7,321 nucleotides of DNA from positions 1 to 7,321 of the forward strand of contig JAPCJU010000055.1 in the NCBI GenBank assembly GCA_027886795.1, given 5' to 3'. This DNA comes from Nitrososphaerota archaeon (GTDB taxonomy: Archaea; Thermoproteota; Nitrososphaeria; Nitrososphaerales; CADDZS01). Shown here piece by piece: positions 1 through 5,588 of this stretch. The position numbers were made by a program, and so were the translations under genes. Under the pieces are notes generated by a model. It was not told the DNA's origin, ran no database searches, and saw only the letters and a list, made by a program, of their open reading frames with translations. Positions within the stretch are counted from its first letter, which is position 1. Every line of letters starts with the position of its first letter.

Positions 1-719
1 CTAGATTTCGAGGCTGGAAAGAGTGGGCAGTCTTATTTTCATTACTTTATGGTTCGACCTATTTGCTCACAGCGATCGAATCAGTCTATTTGAAAACGAT
101 CCTTGGTGCAAGTGCCGTGGTGAGCCTGCTCGTCAATGGAGCGATAGTTTCTGGAGTATTTGCGTTTGCCCTCGTCGAGCTTCTCGCGAAAGAGAAGCCG
201 GAGCCCGAGATTGTGCACAATCGTCTAACAATGCCGAGGAAAGAATGGGCGTGGAAGATTTTATGCTCTGGTGCATTGTATCTTCTTTTGTTCATAGTCT
301 TTGGGTTAGCGATTTACGCGCCTCTTGCCAGGGCGATTGATCCGTCTGCGTATGCAAGCGAACAGGCCTCCATTTCGGCTTCCGCGGCAGGGCTTGTCTT
401 TCCACTAGAATTCCTCCGTGGAATAATCTGGACTACACTAGCTGTTCTAGCCACTTTTTCGCTTCCTTACGACTGGAAGAAAACTTCAGTGGTGGTTGGT
501 CTGCTCCTGGCGGTGCCTATCTCCGTGAGCGTTTTCTTGTCGTCTGCAATTGTCCCAGGTCTTCAAGTTGCTCATTTTGCCGAGCTTTTTGGAGAGAACT
601 TGGTCTTTGGTATCGCCGCTGTTTGGATTCTTCACCTGCATTCCAGATTAAGAGAACTGACGGCGGTGACCAAATCTACTAAACTGTCCACAGGCACAAT
701 AGCCTCTGAGACACAGTAG
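1..719 (+). CDS. Polytopic membrane protein of unknown function, 5' end cut by the window edge
   Basis: The reading frame is open from the first complete codon at position 3 to the TAG at 717-719, giving 238 residues; the true start lies outside the window. A TTG at 63 is an in-frame internal codon and an unlikely start, because the sequence before it already encodes hydrophobic protein. About six membrane segments are visible, roughly at residues 7-23, 30-62 (long, perhaps two short passes), 86-110, 128-153, 161-185 and 197-213, with a polar C-terminal tail. Near the end is a motif H-F-A-E followed by N and F-G (residues 191-203). That spacing recalls membrane proteins of unknown function with a conserved His-x-x-Glu...Asn...Phe-Gly stretch, but this is memory and not a search result. 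I do not recognise a named family. No partner gene adjoins it: the next confident gene starts 205 bases downstream. Confidence 0.8.
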   Translation, partial: RFRGWKEWAVLFSLLYGSTYLLTAIESVYLKTILGASAVVSLLVNGAIVSGVFAFALVELLAKEKPEPEIVHNRLTMPRKEWAWKILCSGALYLLLFIVFGLAIYAPLARAIDPSAYASEQASISASAAGLVFPLEFLRGIIWTTLAVLATFSLPYDWKKTSVVVGLLLAVPISVSVFLSSAIVPGLQVAHFAELFGENLVFGIAAVWILHLHSRLRELTAVTKSTKLSTGTIASETQ

Positions 720-726
720 AAGATTT

Positions 727-738
727 GCCCAGCTGGGC
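727..738. repeat. 12-bp perfect palindrome just after the membrane protein stop
   Basis: GCCCAGCTGGGC reads the same on both strands and begins 7 bases after the stop codon at 717-719. It could be a short GC-rich 3' hairpin or a dimeric protein-binding site. There is no T-run directly after it, so it is not a typical intrinsic terminator. Confidence 0.5.
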
Positions 739-748
739 ACCCTATCTG

Positions 749-790
749 CACGAATTTTCATGTATGGGCTCAGTAAATTCGTGTCCGAAT
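749..790 (+). repeat. Two overlapping, mutually exclusive inverted repeats
   Basis: CACGAATTT (749-757) and AAATTCGTG (775-783) form a perfect 9-bp stem with a 17-base loop. The right arm also contains ATTCG (777-781), which can pair with CGAAT (786-790) around a 4-base loop, so both stems cannot form at once. The arrangement lies between two genes. Whether it is transcribed from the upstream membrane protein gene as a 3' UTR, or belongs to a longer leader of the downstream gene, cannot be decided here. Confidence 0.45.
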
Positions 791-852
791 CCCATTTCTC
801 ACGGTGGAACCAAAAATGAATGGCACCTTGCTAAGAGTTTCCTAATAGAAAA

Positions 853-874
853 ATGCAACATAATCATGTTGCAT
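853..874. promoter_or_regulatory. Palindromic operator-like site upstream of the WtpA-like gene
   Basis: ATGCAACAT (853-861) and ATGTTGCAT (866-874) are perfect inverted 9-mers around AATC. The site ends 5 bases before a TATA-like box at 880-887 and about 50 bases before the GTG at 925. This is a common position for an archaeal activator or repressor site. An alternative reading is a hairpin terminator for the upstream gene, since a pyrimidine tract CCCTCTTTT follows. I cannot assign a regulator. Confidence 0.5.
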
Positions 875-879
875 CCCTC

Positions 880-887
880 TTTTAAGA
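880..887 (+). promoter_or_regulatory. TATA-like box for the WtpA-like gene
   Basis: TTTTAAGA lies about 40 bases before the GTG start at 925. With the usual archaeal spacing of about 25 bases, transcription would begin near 908, leaving a leader of about 15 bases. That leader contains a weak ribosome-binding sequence (AGTGA at 914-918, 6 bases before GTG). The assignment rests on position and AT content only. Confidence 0.35.
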
Positions 888-924
888 ATCCAGAAAGTCT
901 TGAACAAAAGAAAAGTGAATCATT

Positions 925-2100
925 GTGAAATTGAGTTATTTTCTGGATGGGGATCGCAAGAAGAACCTTCAATTTATCGAAAGGGCAGCAATATCATCCA
1001 TCGCCCTCGCCACTATTGTCATCGTAGTTATCATTGTTGTAGCAGGAGGCGCATATTATTTTGTTTCCTCGAACAGTAGTACTACGACAAGTGCCTCTTC
1101 TACAACGAGCTCAACGGCAATATCCTCTTCTTCGAGTACGGTTTCATCGTCTGCCAGTCCTTCAGGTCTGATTCTCTACTCCGCCGATGCATATGTTAAT
1201 GAGTCAACCATTCTTGAAAATGGTTTTTCGACCTCCACAGGAATTCAGATGGCACCTCCCAAGGCGGCAGGATCTTTGACGCTCGCGCAGCAAATAGCTC
1301 AGGGCAATCCAGTATCGGTATTCCTTTCAGTGTCAAAAACTGCGATCCAAAACGCGACCCTAAAAAGTGCCTTTGGAGGGTGGGCGGTTGCTTTTGCAAC
1401 GGATCAGATGGGAATTGCCTACACCAATGCAACATTACAAAATTCTGCTGGCGCAGCCGTTGTTAACGCGTTCAACACGGCCGTTTCGACGAATTCGACC
1501 ACCGATTGGTACAACTTTTACAACAACCTGACATCGGGACAGGTAAAGGTCGGAATTTCAAATCCAAACGCTGACCCGGCTGGATACAGAGCATGGATAG
1601 TGCTAGAGGCGGCAGGTCACATTTACGCGGGCAATAACAGTGGTTACTTTGTCAATAGATTAATCTCGAACAGTGGTAACTACACGGGAGCTAGCGCAGC
1701 CGATCTCGTCGCTCCTCTGCAGACTGGGCAAATTCAATTCCTGTTCATCTATAAATCTGACATTACGGCTGAACATTTGAGATTGTTGCAGCTTCCTAAG
1801 GGAGTGAACCTGGGGAGTGGAGCATACAATACATTCTACTCCCAATTCACATATACAATCACATCCGGCGTCCAGAAGGGCGGCTCTATTACTCTCTGGA
1901 TCACAGTTCCGAAGACGAGCACTGATAATACGAATTCCGTAAGGTTCGTTGTCTATGTAGTTCAAAACTACGTGACGCTCCTAAAGCCGTTCGGGCTGTC
2001 GAATATACAACCCCCTAAGATCTACAACGATACTTCAATCCCCACGCCGCTTCAGCAGCTGTTAACAAATGGTTCGCTTTCGTACGCCGGAGCGCTATGA
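925..2100 (+). CDS. Membrane-anchored molybdate/tungstate-type solute-binding protein (WtpA/ModA-like)
   Basis: The 391-residue product should capture an oxyanion, probably tungstate or molybdate, outside the cell and pass it to an ABC permease. The N-terminus has a charged stretch (RKK at 11-13), a hydrophobic helix at about 21-48 that anchors or exports the protein, and a Ser/Thr-rich stalk at about 49-79. The binding domain starts near 81. Family-like stretches are PVSVFLSVS (129-137), the strong SNPNADPAGYRAW (212-224), FLFIYKSD (272-279) followed by LQLP, and ITVPK (326-330). About nine Asn-x-Ser/Thr sequons suit a glycosylated surface protein. GTG at 925 is chosen because an in-frame TGA lies at 916-918 and no ATG follows before the membrane helix. 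No wtpB/wtpC-like permease or ATPase gene is in the window, so partners must be elsewhere. The substrate is inferred from family resemblance; another oxyanion is possible. Confidence 0.8.
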   Translation: MKLSYFLDGDRKKNLQFIERAAISSIALATIVIVVIIVVAGGAYYFVSSNSSTTTSASSTTSSTAISSSSSTVSSSASPSGLILYSADAYVNESTILENGFSTSTGIQMAPPKAAGSLTLAQQIAQGNPVSVFLSVSKTAIQNATLKSAFGGWAVAFATDQMGIAYTNATLQNSAGAAVVNAFNTAVSTNSTTDWYNFYNNLTSGQVKVGISNPNADPAGYRAWIVLEAAGHIYAGNNSGYFVNRLISNSGNYTGASAADLVAPLQTGQIQFLFIYKSDITAEHLRLLQLPKGVNLGSGAYNTFYSQFTYTITSGVQKGGSITLWITVPKTSTDNTNSVRFVVYVVQNYVTLLKPFGLSNIQPPKIYNDTSIPTPLQQLLTNGSLSYAGAL

Positions 2101-2113
2101 AGAATCAATTGAG

Positions 2114-2132
2114 CTTTCCTTGAATTTCTCTT
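2114..2132 (+). terminator. Pyrimidine-rich tract after the WtpA-like gene
   Basis: A T/C-rich stretch begins 13 bases after the stop codon, with TTTCC and TTTCTCTT runs. Archaeal RNA polymerase can terminate on U-rich tracts without a strong hairpin, so this is a weak candidate for the end of the upstream transcript. Nothing else was seen in the 118-base gap, apart from the Shine-Dalgarno sequence of the next gene. Confidence 0.2.
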
Positions 2133-2203
2133 GTCAGCGGAAGTACCATAACCTTATTCCCTGATTCCTAAAGCTTCGGCCTTGATGCTCTCGTGCATAC
2201 AGC

Positions 2204-2209
2204 TGAGGT
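2204..2209 (+). promoter_or_regulatory. Ribosome-binding site of the 94-aa gene
   Basis: TGAGGT ends 9 bases before the ATG at 2219. The GAGGT core matches the archaeal anti-Shine-Dalgarno sequence and is one of the better such sites in the window. It supports ATG 2219 as the start. Confidence 0.5.
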
Positions 2210-2218
2210 TGCGACAAA

Positions 2219-2503
2219 ATGTCAGTTGAAATTGGCAATCTTGAGATTTCGGGCCCTAGTGTGAGAGTCAACGTCTCGGAAGCCGGCGACGACATACTGA
2301 TCGAGGGATCAGTCGCGGAAGAAAAAGCTAAAGCCGAGATGATAAGAAAGCTTGATTCTTTGCAAGACGGAAAATCCGAGAGAGTTCTGTTGCTGACTGA
2401 TCATGGCATCTTCATCGAGGGAGTCTGGAAAGTTTCTCAACCTCAGCATACAACTGAAGAAAGCGGAAGATTGGTATTCAAGATAACATTGTTGAGAAAA
2501 TAA
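2219..2503 (+). CDS. Small hypothetical protein, probably beta-rich, 94 aa
   Basis: I do not recognise this protein with confidence. It has no membrane segment, signal or cysteine. The order suggests beta strands (about 2-30), a charged helix (about 33-48, AEEKAKAEMIRKL), then strands around 54-72 and a final strand at about 84-93 (LVFKITLLRK). GDDILIEGSV followed by a helix, a glycine-containing turn and a closing R/K-rich strand faintly recalls phage tail protein U (GpU) and related tail-tube proteins. That is only a pattern impression, and no phage genes flank it. The start is supported by GAGGT 9 bases upstream of ATG. It stands alone, 118 bases after the solute-binding protein gene and convergent with the CBS gene. 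A gene is likely; its role is unknown. Confidence 0.65.
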   Translation: MSVEIGNLEISGPSVRVNVSEAGDDILIEGSVAEEKAKAEMIRKLDSLQDGKSERVLLLTDHGIFIEGVWKVSQPQHTTEESGRLVFKITLLRK

Positions 2504-2666
2504 GTTAGGTCGTCTGGTTAAGAAATCCCGTTGTCGAACTTCATTAGAAAGTGCCTAGTTTAGTTCAATGACAACTAGCTATTGTTAAATGCGAATTTTG
2601 ACACAAAAGGAAATTCCAAAGTGAAAAAGAAAATTGAATGCGGGCAACAGATACCGATTAATCAAA

Positions 2667-2765
2667 ATGAAACGTGAGCAAGAAGAAATTCAATCTGAAA
2701 AGGAAAGAAAAACCGTCCAGGAAGTTTCAAAGAAACTAGGACAAGATCCCGGAGTCAGTTCTTAA
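2667..2765 (+). CDS. Possible 32-aa charged small protein (doubtful)
   Basis: ATG at 2667 opens 32 codons ending at TAA 2763-2765. The product is rich in Lys and Glu and could form an amphipathic helix (EEIQSEKERKTVQEVSKKL). It overlaps the end of the convergent CBS gene by 11 bases. No good ribosome-binding site precedes it. The same stretch reads as a T/C-rich tract on the minus strand, which would serve as a terminator for the CBS transcript and alone explains the Lys/Glu bias. I consider it more likely not to be a gene. Confidence 0.2.
   Translation: MKREQEEIQSEKERKTVQEVSKKLGQDPGVSS
2697..2712 (-). terminator. T-rich terminator candidate for the CBS gene
   Basis: On the minus strand this stretch reads as T5-C-T3-CC-T4-C, beginning 43 bases after the CBS stop codon. 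Such U-rich tracts commonly end archaeal transcripts. No stem precedes it that I could see. Confidence 0.4.
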
Positions 2766-3561
2766 TTCGCAGTTTTCCGGCTGCGAGTGGTTTCATCACC
2801 AGATCCCACGGGGTAATCACCCCTTTTTCGCAGATCAGACATTCTTCAGTTTGATTTTCCATAACGCGAGCAGCTGCCTTGACTCTGGAATTATCACGGA
2901 CAAACGGAGGTTCAAAGGCGTCGAGATCCCCCAGATTGACGTCAAGAAGCGATTTCGGATTCTTGGAAACCTCTCCAAGACGCGCAGTGCTGAAAATATA
3001 ACCTATTATTCTCCTGTCCGTCACTAGACTTTTCCGTCCTTCGATGAACACTCTCCGAAACCTGTGATTGAACATTTCTCGCAGCACAGTCTCGATTCTT
3101 GAGTCACCTGGCAGCGAAAAAATCGGGGATGCGATCTCCCCAACCGTCATGTCGGTGTCGATCAATCCCTTCTTGTAAAGCCGCAGGAGATCGCGCAAGC
3201 TCGCAAACCCTCCCAGCTTTTCCGACTCGACCCAGGCAAAACCGAATCTCGTCTTTTGGAACATCTTTAGGAGATCTTGGATATCATCGTCTACGTCGAT
3301 CGTCGCCAGTTGCTTGGCCGCCTTCTCGCAGGGCAAGTTGAGAAATTTTCCATAATCTTTGGGATCGGTTTGGAGAAGCCTCTCAAGACACGAGTATCCC
3401 AAGACTGCGAGTCTCTTTTTTTGTCTCGGCTTGAAGCCTATGGGGAGAGCATCAATCTGGTGGAATCGCAAAAGAGATGCGGCCAGAAGCATCTGCGTGC
3501 GAGGTTCAAGTGCTGGATATGTCTTGCTGAAAACTTGGGGCAGTGCTTCTCCAATTTTCAC
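2755..3561 (-). CDS. CBS-domain protein with probably four CBS motifs
   Basis: The 268-residue soluble protein appears to be built from two CBS pairs, modules that usually bind adenine nucleotides and sense energy state. The first pair spans roughly 1-135: MKIGEALPQVFS opens it, LLRFHQIDALPIGF is the helix-strand signature, and GFASLRDLLRLYKKG closes it. The third motif, about 138-195, contains MTVGEIASPIFSLPGDSRI and the FNHRFRRVFIEG stretch ending in IIGYIFS. The fourth, about 206-262, contains VNLGDLDAF...VKAAARVMENQTEECLI and ITPWDLV. There is no fused enzyme or channel domain, so it is a stand-alone sensor or adaptor. The start is GTG at 3561: an in-frame TAG lies only two codons upstream, and GGAAG precedes it by 6 bases. 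It is divergent from the Bat-type regulator, which suggests shared control. Proteins of this style are common in Thaumarchaeota; the ligand is unknown. Confidence 0.82.
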   Translation of the reverse strand: MKIGEALPQVFSKTYPALEPRTQMLLAASLLRFHQIDALPIGFKPRQKKRLAVLGYSCLERLLQTDPKDYGKFLNLPCEKAAKQLATIDVDDDIQDLLKMFQKTRFGFAWVESEKLGGFASLRDLLRLYKKGLIDTDMTVGEIASPIFSLPGDSRIETVLREMFNHRFRRVFIEGRKSLVTDRRIIGYIFSTARLGEVSKNPKSLLDVNLGDLDAFEPPFVRDNSRVKAAARVMENQTEECLICEKGVITPWDLVMKPLAAGKLRIKN

Positions 3562-3632
3562 AGACTACTTCCGATATTGCTTGGCTCTATTAGCATTTCC
3601 GAAACATCTCTAACTTCATTCTGGGGAAATTC

Positions 3633-3640
3633 TATTTAAT
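3633..3640. promoter_or_regulatory. TATA box in the divergent CBS/HTH intergenic region
   Basis: TATTTAAT, preceded by purine-rich GGGGAAATTC (a BRE-like context), is the best TATA match in the 100-base divergent region. For the plus strand, initiation about 25 bases downstream falls on the GTG at 3662, predicting a leaderless mRNA for the HTH gene. On the minus strand it reads ATTAAATA and could give the CBS gene a leader of about 50 bases. Confidence 0.5.
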
Positions 3641-3661
3641 TCACGGTCATGAAGGAGTATT

Positions 3662-4300
3662 GTGATCCAGCTCCAGTTTACTGTGACTCCCGAAAGCTGG
3701 ATAGGCAGTCTTTGTCGCAGGGATTCCGCGACAATCAGGATCTTAAGCGTAAAGGTTTCGGATTCGGGTCGATTCGTGACACACTTTGTAGAGATATCTT
3801 CGAACAAATCCAGCGCCGAAGATCTAACGAAAGAGTTGCGGAAGTCCAGCGATGTGATCGATAGCGACATTGCGAGCGTGGGTGCGAATAGAATCGTGGG
3901 CGCGGTAACCAGTAATGACTGCGTCGTCTGCTCGATCATCACGGAATCCAAGACGGGGTATTTCCTAGGCCCCGCGACGACCGAGCTTGATTGCCAGATG
4001 AGTTACAAACTGTTCATGAGCGGAGAAGGAATACCTGGATTTCTACAAACTCTCCACGACAAAGGCGTTCTGTACAAGATCTCAGAAATTGCAAAGATGA
4101 CCACTTCAAAGGCGCTCACCACGAAGCAGGAACATGTATTGAAAACTGCCTTGGAGCTCGGGTACTACGACTATCCAAAGCGAATTTCCACGGAAGATCT
4201 GTCAAAGACTGTGGGCCTCGCAACAAGTACAGTTTCCGAGATCTTGAGAAGGGCGGAGCGGAGAATTATTACCGGCTATTTTGAAACTAGCCATGAGTGA
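3662..4300 (+). CDS. Bat-type helix-turn-helix transcription regulator
   Basis: The C-terminal 56 residues (about 152-207) are a typical bacterio-opsin-activator HTH domain: LTTKQEHVLKTALELGYYDYP, then RISTEDLSKTVGLATSTVS as the helix-turn-helix, then EILRRAERRII. The N-terminal 150 residues form a sensor-like domain with a CxxC pair (Cys87, Cys90) in the sequence NDCVVCSI. That pair could bind a metal or sense redox state; this is inference. The product is a cytoplasmic DNA-binding regulator of 212 residues. GTG at 3662 is the first start after an in-frame TGA at 3650-3652. AAGGAG (3652-3657) lies only 4 bases before it, yet the TATA at 3633-3640 predicts a leaderless transcript. It is divergent from the CBS gene, 100 bases apart, so it may regulate that gene or itself. 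Targets are unknown. Confidence 0.88.
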   Translation: MIQLQFTVTPESWIGSLCRRDSATIRILSVKVSDSGRFVTHFVEISSNKSSAEDLTKELRKSSDVIDSDIASVGANRIVGAVTSNDCVVCSIITESKTGYFLGPATTELDCQMSYKLFMSGEGIPGFLQTLHDKGVLYKISEIAKMTTSKALTTKQEHVLKTALELGYYDYPKRISTEDLSKTVGLATSTVSEILRRAERRIITGYFETSHE

Positions 4301-4382
4301 TGGTCAAAAGAGCCAGGGCGAAAACAACGAGTACGACGGAAACGACCAATGAATCATAGTCTCGGATTTTCGCAGAAACCAT
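4287..4382 (-). CDS. Possible 31-aa single-pass membrane peptide
   Basis: ATG at 4382 opens 31 codons and a TAG (4287-4289). The product has a charged start (MVSAKIRDYDS), then an uninterrupted hydrophobic stretch (LVVSVVLVVFALALLTI), and ends ITHG. This charge-then-helix layout is typical of real small membrane proteins and not of random sequence. It overlaps the 3' end of the convergent HTH gene by 14 bases. A TATA-like AT stretch inside the palindrome at 4440-4461 is about 60-70 bases upstream. There is no clear ribosome-binding site. The frame is open further upstream to about 4470 without another ATG. It is reported as a candidate only; no family is recognised. Confidence 0.35.
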   Translation of the reverse strand: MVSAKIRDYDSLVVSVVLVVFALALLTITHG

Positions 4383-4439
4383 TTCTCGGATGCTTCTTGA
4401 CAACCCAAATCTCTCCCATAAACCCGTTGGTAAGATGAG

Positions 4440-4461
4440 TCTGAATGATAATAAATTCAGA
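4440..4461. promoter_or_regulatory. Inverted repeat around a TATA-like stretch
   Basis: TCTGAAT (4440-4446) and ATTCAGA (4455-4461) are perfect inverted 7-mers flanking GATAATAA. The AT-rich centre could be a core promoter on either strand, for the minus-strand small ORF starting at 4382 or for a long leader of the RDD gene. A dimeric regulator bound here would block that promoter. The rest of the 280-base gap from 4301 to 4580 shows no confident gene on the plus strand. Confidence 0.35.
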
Positions 4462-4580
4462 GACGAATATCAGGTTTGAGAATAATGCAAGAAAGCCATG
4501 AAGTTAGAGCTTAGTATCATTTTTGGTAATCGCCTTCCAGTCTTATTAGTCAAGCCATCCAATATATTGCAAGGGAGAGC

Positions 4581-5183
4581 GTGGATTTGCCCTTTTGCAA
4601 GAATTGTGGGATTGCTGTAAACTCGGAAGCGAAATATTGCCCGAATTGCGGCACCGAAGTGTTTGTCAGTTCAAAAAGCGTTCAGCAACAATTTCAACCT
4701 CAGGGAACGGCTTCCGAGACCTGGCAGAGTCGAAGGTCGATTGTAGGAGCGTATGCGGGCGTGGCCGATAGATTTGTCGCTCAGCTGATCGACTGGCTGA
4801 TCCTGGGCGTAGTATCAGCCTTGCTTGCGCTGCCCTTGGGACTCGCTGCTTTGATCGGGAATCCCTTTGGTCTGGTATTTGCCGCACCTGCGTATGCCGC
4901 ATTTACTTCAGTCGTAGGCCTTGTTATGCCTCTTTCATATTTCAGCTATTTTGAATCTGCAACGGGTCAGACAATTGGAAAGTCAGTCATGTCGATCAAG
5001 GTCGTTGACCAAGCCAATGGATCAAGAATTGACTTTTTGAGGGCTGTAGTCCGGAATGTCCTGAGAATCGTAGATTTCCTTCCAGTCTTTTACATAATCG
5101 GAGCAATCCTTGTCTTGTCGACTGACAAGAAGCAAAGAATTGGAGACTATGCCGCGGGCTCTGTTGTGGTCAAGATGTCGTAG
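4581..5183 (+). CDS. Zinc-ribbon RDD-family membrane protein
   Basis: The protein joins an N-terminal zinc ribbon (FCKNCG and YCPNCG; Cys 6, 9, 20, 23), a Gln/Ser-rich linker (about 30-55) and an RDD membrane domain. RDD features are AGVADRFVAQLIDW (Arg64, Asp71), GQTIGKSVMSIKVVD (129-143), RAVVRNVLRIVDFLP (154-168) and QRIGDYAAGSVVV (185-197). Membrane segments lie at about 66-91, 96-120 and 165-180. RDD proteins are poorly characterised and some have been linked to ion exchange; the function here is unknown. The start is unclear: GTG 4581 has GGAG only 3 bases upstream, whereas TTG 4587 has that same GGAG at a better 9-base spacing and would give MPFCKNCG, an ordinary zinc-ribbon beginning. 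The two differ by two residues. An in-frame stop at 4527-4529 limits upstream extension. It is transcribed alone. Confidence 0.87.
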   Translation: MDLPFCKNCGIAVNSEAKYCPNCGTEVFVSSKSVQQQFQPQGTASETWQSRRSIVGAYAGVADRFVAQLIDWLILGVVSALLALPLGLAALIGNPFGLVFAAPAYAAFTSVVGLVMPLSYFSYFESATGQTIGKSVMSIKVVDQANGSRIDFLRAVVRNVLRIVDFLPVFYIIGAILVLSTDKKQRIGDYAAGSVVVKMS

Positions 5184-5409
5184 AAGAAGTAGCGAACTCG
5201 GATTCTCAAACTCCGTCCCAAAAAATCACAAATGTCAATTCTGTGGCCTCGGACTATTCCGGTAAACATCGCATGTACGACGAACTATCATATGTTTCCT
5301 GAACAAATCCGCAAACAACGCATCGAAATTCTGGTTTCATTCTTACTTTTTTCATGGGCCGGCCGCAATGATAACTTGAGCTCACTTCAGTTCACTATCT
5401 TTTTTGCTC

Positions 5410-5487
5410 TCAGTTTGGATTAGAAACCAGCAACAGCAACGTTCCCAGCGCGCAAGAGAAAAGTGACACCTTGACAATCTCTTTCAA
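5410..5487 (-). CDS. Possible 25-aa hydrophobic peptide (doubtful)
   Basis: TTG at 5487 opens 25 codons ending in TGA (5410-5412). The sequence is basic, then hydrophobic: LKEIVKVSLFSCALGTLLLL, then VSNPN. On the minus strand GTGAG lies 6 bases before the TTG, a plausible ribosome-binding site, and an AT-rich TATA-like stretch lies at about 5553-5566. The very short length and TTG start make chance a serious alternative. Confidence 0.2.
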   Translation of the reverse strand: MKEIVKVSLFSCALGTLLLLVSNPN

Positions 5488-5551
5488 ATCGATCTCACAC
5501 TTTACGAAATTAGGGAGGTTCTACGATTTATCTTGATGATACGATCCTCAA

Positions 5552-5561
5552 TTTTAATAAT
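5552..5561 (+). promoter_or_regulatory. TATA-like box upstream of the dehydrogenase gene
   Basis: TTTTAATAAT is the most AT-rich promoter-like element before the dehydrogenase. A start about 25 bases downstream would be near 5582, placing the hairpin at 5589-5629 at the very 5' end of a leader of about 135 bases. Confidence 0.35.
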
Positions 5562-5588
5562 AAGCTCAATCTGCTCCGGGCCTCTTGA

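Noticed and set aside
740..800. tRNA-like T-arm text (TCCGAATCCC)
   Set aside because: No 5-bp T stem, anticodon stem or acceptor stem could be built around it.
725..928. 67-codon plus-strand frame between the membrane protein and WtpA-like genes, whose TGA overlaps the GTG at 925
   Set aside because: It starts with TTG without a ribosome-binding site, resembles no protein I know, and is built across several perfect inverted repeats and the probable promoter. The GTGA overlap could mean translational coupling, so conservation would be worth checking.
3616..3951. 111-codon minus-strand frame over the divergent promoter and HTH gene start
   Set aside because: It covers the TATA box and is antisense to the strongly supported HTH regulator.
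4293..4352. 19-codon plus-strand ORF overlapping the HTH stop codon (ATGAGTGATGG)
   Set aside because: Although overlap with the stop is operon-like, the product is short, polar and featureless; the opposite strand gives a more protein-like membrane peptide.
4500..4622. About 40-codon plus-strand ORF beginning MKLELSIIFG and running into the RDD gene
   Set aside because: It overlaps the zinc-ribbon coding region out of frame, where the RDD frame is clearly the real one.
5357..5366. GGCCGGCC palindrome
   Set aside because: A lone 8-base GC palindrome with no supporting context; expected by chance often enough to ignore.
5232..5423. 63-codon plus-strand frame after the RDD gene
   Set aside because: No ribosome-binding site, no recognisable composition or motif, and it crosses two T6 runs that look like terminators.
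5513..5518. Strong Shine-Dalgarno-like GGGAGG
   Set aside because: The nearest start codons (TTG 5533, ATG 5536) are 14-17 bases away, too far; the ATG opens only 25 unremarkable codons.
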